DNA from: Nakamurella sp. A5-74
GTDB taxonomy: Bacteria > Actinomycetota > Actinomycetes > Mycobacteriales > Nakamurellaceae
DNA: 64,000 nt
Assembly (NCBI RefSeq): GCF_040438885.1
Contig: NZ_CP159218.1
Coordinates: 3,410,001-3,474,000 of the forward strand
Direction of reading: 5' to 3'
Under the pieces are notes generated by a model. That model had not been told where the DNA came from. It searched no databases and worked only from the letters and a program-made list of their open reading frames with translations. Positions 8,327-17,450 of the stretch are shown here, piece after piece (within the stretch, counting starts at the first letter, position 1; each line of letters opens with the position of its first letter). The translations under genes were made by a program, and so were the position numbers.

Positions 8327-9235
8327 TCAGCGACCGCCGAGCGCATCCCAGACGGGCAGCGCGCCCGGTCGCCCCGGTGGATCAGGCGGATCGATCGGAC
8401 GCAGGTGCACCACATCGCCGGCGTTGAACGTCCGGAGGGAGGACGCTCCGTCCGCCGCGATGGTCCGGACCACGAGCGCACCGTCGTCCGTGATGTCGTG
8501 TCCCACACCGACCACGGCGGTACCGTCCGGCAATTCCACCCGAACCGCTCGCCCGATCGTGCGGCACTGAAGCGTGTAGAGCGACCGGATCCGGGAGGCA
8601 ACAGCATCACCTCCTGCAGCGACGAACATGTCGAGCAGAACGGTGAAACTGCGCAGCGTGGCCGCGGCCAGCTCCACCCTTTCGAGCGATGCATGATTCG
8701 GCACCTGAGTGTCCAGCGACACCGGCGGGAGGGATGTCGACCCGATCGGTGGCGGTGGGAACTCGTCGAGGTGTACGTCCAGGTTCAGTCCGGCGCCCAC
8801 CACCACTGCATCGCCCACCACCTCGGCGAGGATGCCGGCGCACTTGCTGTCGCCGAGCACGACATCGTTGGGCCACTTCAGCTGCGCCCTGATCCCACAG
8901 CGCTCACCGATGGCGTTGACCAGGGCGAGGCCGAGGAGCGCGCCGATCCAGCCGCGCTTGGCCAGCGGCACCCCATCGGGTCTGACGAGCACCGAGAGGA
9001 TCTGCGAGCTGCCGTAGGGCGCCTGCCAGCCGCGGCCCAACCGTCCGCGACCCGCCGTCTGCTCCTGCGCGATGAGCACCTGCCCCGGCGCGATCGTGCC
9101 GGCGAGGTACTCGGCGGCGAGGTCGCTGTTGGTCGAGCCGGTGGTGCCGATGCTGCGCACCCGCCAGGGCGTCCCCGCACCGAGCGCTGCCGTCACCGAA
9201 GCGGCGTCCAGCGGCGAGGTCGGACGGGGATTCAC
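8327..9235 (-). CDS. birA: biotin--[acetyl-CoA-carboxylase] ligase
   Basis: About 302 aa. It attaches biotin to the BCCP domain of the carboxylases and acts on AccA3 encoded next door. Visible motifs are the [12 protein letters not shown] segment, the biotinyl-AMP loop [13 protein letters not shown], the LKWPNDVV core, KCAGILAE and GAGLNLDV, then a C-terminal SH3-like domain. There is no N-terminal helix-turn-helix, so it is not a BirA-type repressor. GGAG with a 5-nt gap favours the GTG at 9235 over one two codons upstream (9241). It is divergent from pccB across about 117 bp. The same birA/accD5/accE/maf neighbourhood is known from mycobacteria. Confidence 0.93.
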   Translation of the reverse strand: MNPRPTSPLDAASVTAALGAGTPWRVRSIGTTGSTNSDLAAEYLAGTIAPGQVLIAQEQTAGRGRLGRGWQAPYGSSQILSVLVRPDGVPLAKRGWIGALLGLALVNAIGERCGIRAQLKWPNDVVLGDSKCAGILAEVVGDAVVVGAGLNLDVHLDEFPPPPIGSTSLPPVSLDTQVPNHASLERVELAAATLRSFTVLLDMFVAAGGDAVASRIRSLYTLQCRTIGRAVRVELPDGTAVVGVGHDITDDGALVVRTIAADGASSLRTFNAGDVVHLRPIDPPDPPGRPGALPVWDALGGR

Positions 9236-9352
9236 AGGCACTCCGGCACTGTAGGTCCCCAGCCGTCCCGGCGAGTGGGCACCGTTGTGAGAGCGACGAC
9301 ACCGTCGCGGCCCGGAGGTGATCCGTACGCTCCGGACGTGCACTATGACCAC
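9236..9352. promoter_or_regulatory. divergent intergenic region between birA and pccB
   Basis: These roughly 117 bases must carry promoters for both birA and the carboxylase operon. A GGAGG at 9314-9318 is 19 nt from the nearest in-frame start (GTG 9338), too far to be a normal ribosome site for pccB. I see no clear operator dyad or core promoter hexamers. Confidence 0.4.
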
Positions 9353-11077
9353 GTGGCCGATTCAGAGACGAGCGCCCCGAACACCGCTGCCGAGCATCCC
9401 GGCGCGCAGAGCACCGCGGGCGTGCCCGAAGCCCCACACGCGGTGCCCGCTGAGGCAGAAGCCCCGCACCCTCCGCCCACCAGGATCGACGCCCCGCACA
9501 CCACCGCCGGCAAGCTCGCCGACCTCGAGCGCCGGATCTCCGAGGCGGTGCACGCCGGCTCCGAGGCCGCGGTCGAGCGGCAGCACGCCAAGGGCAAGCA
9601 CACGGCCCGCGAACGCATCGACATGCTGCTGGATCCCGGTTCCTTCGTCGAGTTCGACGCCTTCGCCCGGCACCGGTCCACCAGCTTCGGCCTCGAGACG
9701 AGACGTCCGTACGGCGACGGCGTCGTCACCGGGTACGGAACCGTGGACGGCCGCGACGTCTGTGTGTTCTCGCAGGACGTCACCGTCTTCGGCGGCTCGC
9801 TCGGCGAGGTGTATGGCGAGAAGATCGTCAAGATCCTCGATTTCGCGCTCAAGACCGGCCGACCGGTGATCGGCATCAACGAGGGTGGCGGGGCCAGGAT
9901 CCAGGAGGGTGTCGTCTCGCTGGGCCTGTACGCGGAGATCTTCAAGCGCAACGTGCACGCCTCGGGCGTCATCCCGCAGATCTCGGTGATCATGGGCGCC
10001 GCTGCCGGCGGCCACGTGTACTCCCCCGCGCTCACCGATTTCGTGGTGATGGTCGATGAGACCTCGCAGATGTTCATCACCGGCCCCGACGTGGTCCGCG
10101 CGGTGACCGGAGAGGACGTCACCCTCGAGGAGCTCGGCGGAGCCCGCACCCACAACACCCGATCCGGGGTCGCCCACCACCTCGGCACGGACGAGCAGGA
10201 CGCCCTCGACTACGTCAAGGAACTCCTGTCGTACCTTCCGGACAACAATCTGTCGGTGACTCCTCCGCTCGGCAGCGGCGCCGGCGAGGAGCTCACCAAC
10301 GTCGACCAGGCACTCGACACGCTCATCCCCGATTCTGCGATGCAGGCCTATGACATGAGCGACGCGGTCCGGGCCGTGCTGGACGAAGGCGAGCTCCTGC
10401 AGGTGCACGAGCTGTTCGCGCCGAACGTGCTGGTCGGTTTCGGTCGGGTGGACGGCCGCAGTGTCGGCATCGTCGCCAACCAGCCGCAGCACCTTTCGGG
10501 TGCCCTCGACATCGACGCCTCGGAGAAGGCGGCTCGGTTCGTGCGGACCTGCGATGCGTTCAACATCCCGGTGCTGACGTTCGTCGACGTCCCCGGCTTC
10601 CTGCCGGGCACCGACCAGGAGTGGAACGGCATCATCCGGCGTGGCGCGAAGTTGTTGTACGCATACGCCGAGGCAACGGTCCCGCTGATCACGGTGATCA
10701 CCCGCAAGGCATTCGGCGGAGCTTACGACGTGATGGGTTCCAAGCATCTCGGGGCCGACATCAACGTCGCCTGGCCGACCGCCCAGATCGCCGTGATGGG
10801 CGCCCAGGGCGCGGTGAACATCCTGTACCGCAAGGAGATCAAGGCAGCGGAGGACGAGCACGGCGCCGCCTCCGACGAGGTTGCCGCGCTGCGCGGCCGG
10901 CTGCAGACGGAATACGAGGATGCGCTGGCCAATCCGTTCATCGCGGCCGAACGCGGGTATGTCGACGAGGTCATCGCCCCGTCGCAGACCCGTCGGGTGA
11001 TCACCCGGTCCTTGAGAATCCTGGCGGACAAGCGCGAGAGCCTGCCGCCCAAGAAGCACGGGAACATCCCACTGTGA
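9353..11077 (+). CDS. pccB: propionyl-CoA carboxylase beta subunit (AccD5-like carboxyltransferase)
   Basis: About 574 aa from GTG 9353; GTG 9338 is an equally possible start and neither has a good Shine-Dalgarno. It closely follows the actinobacterial AccD5 pattern: [14 protein letters not shown], the [13 protein letters not shown] segment, [75 protein letters not shown] and a [10 protein letters not shown] end. It would carboxylate propionyl-CoA (and possibly acetyl-CoA) using CO2 from biotinylated AccA3. It heads an operon with accE, maf and accA3. Its TGA overlaps the next possible start in a GTGA. Confidence 0.95.
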   Translation: MADSETSAPNTAAEHPGAQSTAGVPEAPHAVPAEAEAPHPPPTRIDAPHTTAGKLADLERRISEAVHAGSEAAVERQHAKGKHTARERIDMLLDPGSFVEFDAFARHRSTSFGLETRRPYGDGVVTGYGTVDGRDVCVFSQDVTVFGGSLGEVYGEKIVKILDFALKTGRPVIGINEGGGARIQEGVVSLGLYAEIFKRNVHASGVIPQISVIMGAAAGGHVYSPALTDFVVMVDETSQMFITGPDVVRAVTGEDVTLEELGGARTHNTRSGVAHHLGTDEQDALDYVKELLSYLPDNNLSVTPPLGSGAGEELTNVDQALDTLIPDSAMQAYDMSDAVRAVLDEGELLQVHELFAPNVLVGFGRVDGRSVGIVANQPQHLSGALDIDASEKAARFVRTCDAFNIPVLTFVDVPGFLPGTDQEWNGIIRRGAKLLYAYAEATVPLITVITRKAFGGAYDVMGSKHLGADINVAWPTAQIAVMGAQGAVNILYRKEIKAAEDEHGAASDEVAALRGRLQTEYEDALANPFIAAERGYVDEVIAPSQTRRVITRSLRILADKRESLPPKKHGNIPL

Positions 11078-11361
11078 GTCGCGCAGGAGCGGAGGACACG
11101 CGCGGTGGCGCGACGCAGGAGCCCCAACGCGTGGCCCGCAGCGACAGCGGCGGCGAACCATCAGGCGCCGTGAGTCGCGCAGGAGCGCAGGACACGCGCG
11201 GTGGCGCGACGCAGGAGCCCCAACGCGTGGCCCGCAGCGACAGCGGCGGCGAACCATCGGGCACTGTGAGTCGCGCAGGAGCGCAGGACACGCGCGGTGG
11301 CGCGACGCAGGAGCCCCACCGCGTGGCCCGCAGCGACAGCGGCGGCGAAACATCGGGCACT
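11074..11361 (+). repeat. 96-bp tandem repeat, three units
   Basis: Three units of exactly 96 bp begin with GTGAGTCGC at 11074, 11170 and 11266. They differ at only a few bases, and a fourth GTG follows at 11362. Because 96 is a multiple of 3 and the unit is stop-free, the frame stays open through all copies into the AccE sequence. Each unit would encode 32 residues rich in Arg, Ser, Gly and Ala. The first unit overlaps the pccB stop codon. Confidence 0.95.
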
Positions 11362-11565
11362 GTGACGCAGATGTCGTCCACAACCCGCGCCGACCGCGAT
11401 CTCGAGGACGCCGCCGCAGTGATCGCCGTCATCACTGCCCTGGCCGCGCATGCTGCGGTCCCGCAACAAGAATCCCCCAGGTCCGTGTGGGGCACCCCCG
11501 CACACCGACTCGGAGCTCTCGCACCGGGTCGGCACACATGGTGGAGCAGCGGAGCTGCACGGTGA
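11074..11565 (+). CDS. accE: acyl-CoA carboxylase epsilon subunit, possibly with a repeated N-terminal extension
   Basis: The recognisable epsilon subunit is the C-terminal 65 residues. They comprise an acidic/alanine helix ([17 protein letters not shown]) and an [12 protein letters not shown]...[10 protein letters not shown] end, the usual arrangement for these small subunits that hold AccA-AccD complexes together. The frame is open back to GTG 11074, which overlaps the pccB stop (GTGA). That start gives 163 aa, with three 32-residue repeats before the core. Starting at GTG 11362 or ATG 11371 would give a typical 64-67 aa protein. No candidate start has a clear ribosome site, so translational coupling is plausible. 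I chose the long form because of the stop-free overlap; the core identity is firmer than the start. Confidence 0.7.
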   Translation: MSRAGAEDTRGGATQEPQRVARSDSGGEPSGAVSRAGAQDTRGGATQEPQRVARSDSGGEPSGTVSRAGAQDTRGGATQEPHRVARSDSGGETSGTVTQMSSTTRADRDLEDAAAVIAVITALAAHAAVPQQESPRSVWGTPAHRLGALAPGRHTWWSSGAAR

Positions 11566-12272
11566 CGGGGCCGACGGTGGTGCTCGCGTCCCAGTCACCG
11601 GCGCGACTGTCCGTGTTGCGAGCCGCCGGCATCGACCCGATGGTGCTGGTGTCCGGTGTCGACGAGGACGCCGTCCAGCGCGCACATGCCGGTGCTCCAC
11701 CGGAGACGATCGTCGCCGAACTGGCGCTTGCCAAGGCGATCGCCGTGCTGCCGGAGGTCGCGAAGCTGTTGCCGCGCAGGGCTTCCGGACCCAAGGCGAC
11801 CGACATCATCGTGATCGGCTGCGACTCCATGCTGTGGTGCGCCGGTGAGTTGGTGGGCAAACCGAAGGACCCGGACGACGCCCGCCGCCAATGGAGGCAG
11901 ATGAGCGGCGGGACGTCGACACTGCTCACCGGCCATGCGGTGCTCCGGCTGAGCGAAGGTCGGGTGGTGGCCCAACAGGTTGCCACCGAGAGCACCGGGA
12001 TCCGTTTCGGCTCACCCGATCCGGCGGAGCTCGAGACGTATCTGGCCACCGGCGAGCCGCTGCAGGTCGCGGGTTCGTTGACCATCGACGGCTACGGCGG
12101 CTGGTTCGTCGACGGTGTCGACGGCGATCCGTCCTCCGTCATCGGCATCTCCCTCCCCCTCACCCGGCGACTGTTGGCCGGGGTGGGCATCCGCGTCACC
12201 GATCTGTGGCGGTTGCCCCCCAGCGCCGCCGTGCCCGATACCGCCGTGCCCAGCATCGAGGAGACCTCGTGA
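11562..12272 (+). CDS. maf: Maf-family nucleoside triphosphate pyrophosphatase
   Basis: 236 aa, a house-cleaning enzyme that hydrolyses non-canonical or modified NTPs/dTTP-type substrates. [14 protein letters not shown] at the N-terminus, [15 protein letters not shown] and a C-terminal [14 protein letters not shown] segment are diagnostic. The GTG at 11562 overlaps the accE stop (GTGA) and has GGAG 7 nt upstream, so I prefer it to ATG 11538. Its own TGA overlaps the accA3 start in the same way. Maf between accE and accA3 is a conserved actinobacterial arrangement (also in Mycobacterium tuberculosis), though there a rhodanese gene (sseA) intervenes. Confidence 0.93.
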   Translation: MTGPTVVLASQSPARLSVLRAAGIDPMVLVSGVDEDAVQRAHAGAPPETIVAELALAKAIAVLPEVAKLLPRRASGPKATDIIVIGCDSMLWCAGELVGKPKDPDDARRQWRQMSGGTSTLLTGHAVLRLSEGRVVAQQVATESTGIRFGSPDPAELETYLATGEPLQVAGSLTIDGYGGWFVDGVDGDPSSVIGISLPLTRRLLAGVGIRVTDLWRLPPSAAVPDTAVPSIEETS

Positions 12273-14077
12273 AATCAGTACTGATCGCCAATCGCGGCGA
12301 GATCGCCGTCCGGGTGGTCCGCGCCTGCCACGATGCCGGCCTGGAATCCGTTGCGGTGTATGCCGATCCGGACCGGGACGCGCCGCACGTGCGGGCTGCC
12401 GACCAGGCCTTCGCGCTGAACGGTGCCACCTCGGGGGAGACCTACCTCGACATCACCAAGCTGCTGGACGTCGCGACGCGCTCCGGCGCCGACGCCGTCC
12501 ACCCCGGCTACGGCTTCCTGTCCGAGAACGCCGACTTCGCACAGCGGGTGATCGATGCCGGGTTGACCTGGATCGGACCGTCACCGCAGGCGATCCGCGA
12601 CCTGGGCGACAAGGTGACCGCCCGGCACATCGCCCTGCGCGCCGGCGCACCGCTGACCCCCGGCACCCCCAACCCGGTGCAGGGGTCGGACGAGGTGGTC
12701 GCCTTCGCGAACGAGTACGGGTTGCCGGTGGCGATCAAGGCGGCGTTCGGCGGCGGGGGCCGCGGCCTCAAGGTAGCTCGCACGCTGGAGGAGATCCCGG
12801 AGCTGTACGAGTCGGCGGTCCGCGAGGCGGTGTCTGCGTTCGGCCGGGGCGAGTGCTTCGTCGAACGATTCCTGGACAAACCGCGGCACGTCGAGGCCCA
12901 GGTGCTGGCCGATCAGCACGGCACCGTCGTCGTCGTCGGCACCCGTGACTGCTCACTGCAACGTCGCTACCAGAAGTTGGTGGAGGAGGCGCCCGCGCCG
13001 TTCCTCACCGACGCCCAGCGCGAGCAGATCCACACCGCCGCCAAGGCGATCTGCCGGGAGGCCGGCTACTACGGAGCTGGCACGGTCGAGTTCATCATCG
13101 GCCAGGACGGCATGGTCTCCTTCCTGGAGGTCAACACCCGGCTGCAGGTCGAACACCCGGTGAGCGAGGAGACCTCGGGACTCGACCTGGTGCTCGAGCA
13201 GTTCCGGATAGCCGACGGCGAAACCCTCGGCTACGACACGGATCCCACACCGCGGGGACATTCGATCGAGTTCCGGATCAACGGGGAGGACGCCGGACGT
13301 GGTTTCCTGCCGGCTCCCGGAACGGTGACCGCGCTGACGCTGCCGGCCGGGCCCGGCGTGCGGGTCGACGCCGGGATCGAGGCTGGGTCCGTGGTCTCCG
13401 GCGCCTTCGATTCGTTGCTGGCCAAGGTGATCATCACCGGCGCCGATCGGGATCAGGCCCTCGCCCGGGCCCGCCGGGCACTCGCCGAGCTGCAGATCGA
13501 GGGAATGGCGACGGTGCTGCCGTTCCACCGCGTCGTACTGGACGATCCTGCGTTCACCGCCGCGGACGGCAACTTCCGGGTGCACACCCGGTGGATCGAG
13601 ACGGAGTTCGAGAACACCATTCCGCCGTTCGACGCACCCGCCGGTGACGGTGGAGAGGGTGCCGACGATGCAGCAGACAACCTCCCGCGACAGACGATCG
13701 TGGCCGAGGTCAACGGTCGCCGGGTCGAGGTGAGCCTGCCGGGATCGATCGCGGTCGCGGCCCCCGGCGGGCCGAAAGCGCAGCGTCCCAGGCGATCCAG
13801 GGCGAAGGCGGCGACATCGACCGGTGGCGGCACGGTGGTCGCGCCGATGCAGGGCACCGTCGTCAAGCTCGCGGTGACCGCTGGACAGAGCGTCAGCGCC
13901 GGCGAGCTGGTCGCGGTGATCGAGGCGATGAAGATGGAGAACCCGGTGACGGCCGCGATCGACGGCACGGTGTCGTCGGTGGACGTCGAGGTCGGCGCCA
14001 CCGTTTCCAGCGGAGCGACGCTCGCCGTGATCGAGCCGGCGGCTACAGGATCGGCCGAGGCAGCAACCGAGAGCTGA
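12269..14077 (+). CDS. accA3: acyl-CoA carboxylase alpha subunit (biotin carboxylase plus BCCP)
   Basis: 602 aa. An N-terminal biotin carboxylase ([27 protein letters not shown], the glycine-rich [15 protein letters not shown] loop, [14 protein letters not shown]) carries out ATP-dependent carboxylation of biotin. After an Arg/Ala-rich linker the C-terminal BCCP domain has the biotinylation site [13 protein letters not shown] precedes the GTG at 12269, which overlaps the maf stop. It should form holoenzymes with PccB and AccE, and is a substrate of the divergently encoded BirA. The stop codon lies only 2 bp from that of the convergent gene. Confidence 0.96.
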   Translation: MKSVLIANRGEIAVRVVRACHDAGLESVAVYADPDRDAPHVRAADQAFALNGATSGETYLDITKLLDVATRSGADAVHPGYGFLSENADFAQRVIDAGLTWIGPSPQAIRDLGDKVTARHIALRAGAPLTPGTPNPVQGSDEVVAFANEYGLPVAIKAAFGGGGRGLKVARTLEEIPELYESAVREAVSAFGRGECFVERFLDKPRHVEAQVLADQHGTVVVVGTRDCSLQRRYQKLVEEAPAPFLTDAQREQIHTAAKAICREAGYYGAGTVEFIIGQDGMVSFLEVNTRLQVEHPVSEETSGLDLVLEQFRIADGETLGYDTDPTPRGHSIEFRINGEDAGRGFLPAPGTVTALTLPAGPGVRVDAGIEAGSVVSGAFDSLLAKVIITGADRDQALARARRALAELQIEGMATVLPFHRVVLDDPAFTAADGNFRVHTRWIETEFENTIPPFDAPAGDGGEGADDAADNLPRQTIVAEVNGRRVEVSLPGSIAVAAPGGPKAQRPRRSRAKAATSTGGGTVVAPMQGTVVKLAVTAGQSVSAGELVAVIEAMKMENPVTAAIDGTVSSVDVEVGATVSSGATLAVIEPAATGSAEAATES

Positions 14078-14079
14078 GC

Positions 14080-15171
14080 TCAGGTGTAGGCAACCGAGTA
14101 GTGCCCGATCACCGTGAACGCGAAGTCGTCGCCGACCGAGCCGGGCACGGCCGGCACCTGGAAGTACTGCTGCGACAACGTCTCCCGACCCGATCCGGCC
14201 GGGAAGTCCAGCTGTCGCCGCAGGTGCGGCGGATGACCCCAGGTGTTCGCGTGCTCGTCCGCCTCCAGGAAGCCGTCGTACTCGATGCCGGCCGCGTTGA
14301 TGCCGATGTCGTGGTCGGCCGCGGTCACCACCTTCGGGCCCCGCACGATCTGATTGCCCAGCAGCACCGCGGTGCCGGTGTAGACGTCGTTCTCGTCGTC
14401 ACCGAAATGGATCTGGTCGATCTCGGTCTCGCCCTCGTAGGTGGTGATCCAGAACTCGGCCTCGCCGGCCCCGCCGCCGTCGCCGTCGTTGTTGATGAAC
14501 ACCGAAGCGACATCGACGGTGACAGTCCGCAGCAGTGTCGTCAGATTCTCGACCAGCGTGAACCAGCGTCCTGCCGCATCGTTGATGCGCACCGTGCACA
14601 CATAGGACTGCCCGGCCAGCAGCGGCAGCAGCTCCACCGTGTGCACCTGCTTCAGCTGGCTGTCCGCGGTGGCGACCACGCTGGGCAGGATCATCTCGCC
14701 GAAGGTGCCGCGGGACGGCGTACCGGTGCCGATCTCGGCATGGATCGCGGTGAACAGCGGTGGGGTGGCGATGATGCGCCGGTAGAACGTGCCGCCCACG
14801 TCGGTGGTCTGATCGGTGATCCAGGGCTGCTCCTCGGGCACGCTGACCAGGGCCTGCACCTGGGCACCGGTGAACAGATCGCGTTCACTGGTCCGGCCGT
14901 TCGGATCGACGGATCTGTAGAAGTAGCTGCGGAACTCCAGCAGATCGCCGGGTCGCAGCGGGGGCGTCACGAACGAGCCCTTCAGGTCGGCGTCGACGGT
15001 ACCGACGGTGGCAAACAGGTTGACCTCGGTCCACACCCCCAGATTGAGCCGCTGCCACAGCACCATCGGATTCAGCGCCGTGTAGGTGACGGTGGCCGTC
15101 CCGCTCTTCATTCCCTTCCCGACTTCGATGAAGAGCACTGCGGGAGTGACGGCGATGACCGTGTCGCTCAT
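14080..15171 (-). CDS. uncharacterised beta-rich protein
   Basis: 363 aa. GGAGG 6 nt before ATG 15171 fixes this start and excludes the longer frame to 15342. I recognise no family. The sequence looks beta-rich: alternating hydrophobic segments such as AVLFIEVGKGM, GTATVTYTALN and VTVDVASVFIN, and an acidic Gly/Asp loop (NNDGDGGGAGEAEFW) that could bind calcium. There is no signal peptide, membrane helix or Cys cluster, so it is probably cytoplasmic or exported by an unusual route. It converges on accA3 with a 2-bp gap and has a 270-bp gap upstream, so it looks monocistronic. Confidence 0.75.
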   Translation of the reverse strand: MSDTVIAVTPAVLFIEVGKGMKSGTATVTYTALNPMVLWQRLNLGVWTEVNLFATVGTVDADLKGSFVTPPLRPGDLLEFRSYFYRSVDPNGRTSERDLFTGAQVQALVSVPEEQPWITDQTTDVGGTFYRRIIATPPLFTAIHAEIGTGTPSRGTFGEMILPSVVATADSQLKQVHTVELLPLLAGQSYVCTVRINDAAGRWFTLVENLTTLLRTVTVDVASVFINNDGDGGGAGEAEFWITTYEGETEIDQIHFGDDENDVYTGTAVLLGNQIVRGPKVVTAADHDIGINAAGIEYDGFLEADEHANTWGHPPHLRRQLDFPAGSGRETLSQQYFQVPAVPGSVGDDFAFTVIGHYSVAYT

Positions 15172-15364
15172 GATGACCTCCGGTGACCGGACGGTCCGGC
15201 CCACACCCGGTAGAGCACGCTCCGGTGACCTCCGGATACACCGCTGACCCGGCGGCGCAGTCCGGTCCGTCGATGACGCGGAGCGGCCGCCGGCGAAGAG
15301 ATCCTGCAGAACGTCCTGCACCGGCCCGCGGCGGGCGGCCACTTTCCGTCACCTGCCGACTGGC
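15172..15364. other. intergenic region upstream of the beta-rich protein gene
   Basis: This stretch holds the GGAGG ribosome site of the gene starting at 15171 and presumably its promoter. I see no clear hexamers or hairpin. It leads into the 15-bp repeat array that starts at 15365. Confidence 0.4.
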
Positions 15365-15441
15365 CCGTCATACCCGCGCCCGTCATACCCGCGCCCGTCA
15401 GACCCGCGCCCGTCAGAACGCGCCCCTCATACCCGCGCCCG
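15365..15441. repeat. 15-bp tandem repeat array
   Basis: About five copies of a 15-bp unit (CCGTCATACCCGCGC and variants with CAGA or CTCA), ending at the stop codon (15442) of the next minus-strand gene. The position, directly after a gene end, matches other short arrays in this window. It contains no obvious hairpin. Confidence 0.8.
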
Positions 15442-15945
15442 TCAGAACAGGGTCGTGACCACCACGCCGATCAGCACCACGCCGGCGCAGAGCACGAACC
15501 GCAGCAGAGCGGGCCGCAGCGCGTCCCGATGCACGATGGACCGCGGCGGGATCGCCGCGCAGATCCCGGACAATTGGTGCACCGCCAGCACCAGCGCGGC
15601 GAGAACCCCGGTGAGCACGGAGATGCCGCCGTCCCGGCCCAGCAGGTGCGCCGTCATCACGCCGAGGATCAGCAGTGTCGGGGCGATCGAGTGCGGGGCG
15701 ATCATCGTGGCCCCGGCCAGGCTGACGAGCAGGAATCCGAGCGCGGTCAGCACCCCGGCTCCGGCCCCGACCTGCAGGCTCAGCAGCACCGCTCCTGCGC
15801 AGACGACGCCCAGCGCGAGTCGCAGCCACCAGCCCGGAAATCCCGGTCCCACGCCCGCGGCGATGTCGATGCTCGGTGCGCCCTGCGTCGCAGGCCTGTC
15901 CACTGCGTCGCCGGAATCGCCGGAGGCCCGGATCTGCTCGTTCAT
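15442..15945 (-). CDS. small membrane protein of the MoxR/DUF58 cluster
   Basis: 167 aa with about five hydrophobic helices spread over residues 40-165 (ALGVVCAGAVLLSL, VLTALGFLLVSLAGATMI, TLLILGVMTAHLLG, VLTGVLAALVLAVHQL, FVLCAGVVLIGVVVTTLF) after a hydrophilic head. Its ATG overlaps the DUF58 stop (ATGA), so it is the last gene of that operon. No named family recognised; the context suggests a membrane partner of the DUF58/DUF4129 proteins. Confidence 0.75.
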   Translation of the reverse strand: MNEQIRASGDSGDAVDRPATQGAPSIDIAAGVGPGFPGWWLRLALGVVCAGAVLLSLQVGAGAGVLTALGFLLVSLAGATMIAPHSIAPTLLILGVMTAHLLGRDGGISVLTGVLAALVLAVHQLSGICAAIPPRSIVHRDALRPALLRFVLCAGVVLIGVVVTTLF

Positions 15946-17423
15946 CGGCGGGCCCGCAGACCCACCAGGGCCTTGGCCATCTGAGTGTCGATGGACCCCT
16001 CCTCCCAGTGCAGGACAGGGATCCCCGCGGCCAGCACCCGTTCGACGCGCAACCCCCGGGCAATGCTGAGCAGGCCGAGGGTGCGGGTGTCCCGCAGCTC
16101 CGAGGCCGCCAGGATGCCCTGCAGCGGAAGGGTGTCGATCACGATCACCCGATGCCCACGCGCCCGCGCTGCCCGCGCCGCGTCCACCGCCGCGTCATCG
16201 GTGAGCGGGCTGAACAGCACTACGACGGCACCCGGCCGCAACAGCCAGTGCTCGACGTCCAGCAACCGGACCGACCGCGAGACCAGCCCGGACAGGAAGT
16301 AGCGCACCCGATCGATCTGCCGCTTGCCGCTGCCGTGGCGCAGCATCCGGCGGTACACATCGACGGTCTGCACGGACACCCGATCCCCGCCGCCCAGGTG
16401 GGCGGCCGCGACGGCCGTGACCGCCTGCACGGTGAGGTCCAGGCTGTTCCACTGGCTCTGCTCGAGTGCGTCCCACCGCTCGTGCCGCTCCTCCAGTCGT
16501 CTCCGACGGCCCTCGTCGCCGACCCTGCTGAGCAGCGCGCGCCCGCCTGCCACGGCCTGCTCCAGCCGACCGGTGGGTTCACTGATGTCCCTGGGGCCCA
16601 GCACATGTCGCACGTCCAGACACAGTGCGATCTCCGCTTCGGCCTCCGAGAGTGTGCGGCGGGTGTACAGCTTGCCGCGGCGGGCGTAGGCGCGCCAGTG
16701 GACCGATCGCATCCGGTCACCCGGCGCGTAGTCGCGCAGGTCGATGAGATCACTGCCCTGCCCCGGACGCCGGCTGACATGACTGCCGGCCCAGCCACCG
16801 ATGATCGGCGGCAGCGGCAGCGGATCCTGGACCCGGATGCCCGGCAGCACCATCTGTGAGATCTCAGCGGCTCTGCCGGGACCGACTCTGAGCAGTCCGT
16901 CCGCCGTGATCGCCAGCAGATCCGGACGGCTGATCAGGCTGGAACCCCAGCCGCGCACCCGCACGTCCTGCAGCACGGTGAGACTGTCGGAGCGCTCCTC
17001 CAACGCGGTGCCGCCGGGCAGGGTTGCCATCTCCCCCACCGGATTACGGGTCGATTCCGGCACCCTGACGGTCACCAGCTCCGCCTCCCGGACACCGGAC
17101 AGTTCGATGCGCACCGATAGTCGAGCTGCCGCCACCATCCCGCGGGCGATCCCCGCGCGGGACCCCGGATCCGCAGCTGTGCCACCCCAGCGCAGTCGGA
17201 GGGTGCCCGGCAAGGTCAGTGCGCCGGCGAGCACGATCGGCGCGGCCAGCACGACAAGATCCGGGCGCCCGGTCCCCAGCGCGAGACCCGTCCCGAACAC
17301 CGCGACAGTGAGGACCCGGTAGAACGCGGCCGTCCGCCGCCACGGTCCGGGCGGCGCGGCAGGTGCCTCACCCACACCGGGTGCGTGCCGGGCTCGTGCG
17401 GGGGTGCGGTCGGTCACTGTCAT
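15942..17423 (-). CDS. DUF58-domain protein
   Basis: 493 aa, with GAGGA 9 nt before the ATG. Two hydrophobic segments lie near residues 33-75. A cytoplasmic part follows containing the DUF58 hallmark DLRDYAPGDRMRSVHWRAYA, then a von Willebrand A-like region with VVLFSPLTDD. DUF58 proteins pair with MoxR AAA ATPases in putative chaperone or metal-insertion systems; their targets are unknown. It sits between the MoxR gene (27-bp gap) and a membrane protein (4-nt overlap). Confidence 0.9.
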   Translation of the reverse strand: MTVTDRTPARARHAPGVGEAPAAPPGPWRRTAAFYRVLTVAVFGTGLALGTGRPDLVVLAAPIVLAGALTLPGTLRLRWGGTAADPGSRAGIARGMVAAARLSVRIELSGVREAELVTVRVPESTRNPVGEMATLPGGTALEERSDSLTVLQDVRVRGWGSSLISRPDLLAITADGLLRVGPGRAAEISQMVLPGIRVQDPLPLPPIIGGWAGSHVSRRPGQGSDLIDLRDYAPGDRMRSVHWRAYARRGKLYTRRTLSEAEAEIALCLDVRHVLGPRDISEPTGRLEQAVAGGRALLSRVGDEGRRRRLEERHERWDALEQSQWNSLDLTVQAVTAVAAAHLGGGDRVSVQTVDVYRRMLRHGSGKRQIDRVRYFLSGLVSRSVRLLDVEHWLLRPGAVVVLFSPLTDDAAVDAARAARARGHRVIVIDTLPLQGILAASELRDTRTLGLLSIARGLRVERVLAAGIPVLHWEEGSIDTQMAKALVGLRARR

Positions 17424-17450
17424 CAGCTCGCCGTCCTCAACTGGCCGCCT

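Noticed and set aside
8405-9337. Upstream in-frame extension of pccB
   Set aside because: Overlaps birA antisense over its whole length and shows no carboxyltransferase similarity.
9362-11383. 673-residue minus-strand frame opposite pccB
   Set aside because: Antisense shadow of a well-supported carboxyltransferase; its composition is typical of non-coding GC-rich frames.
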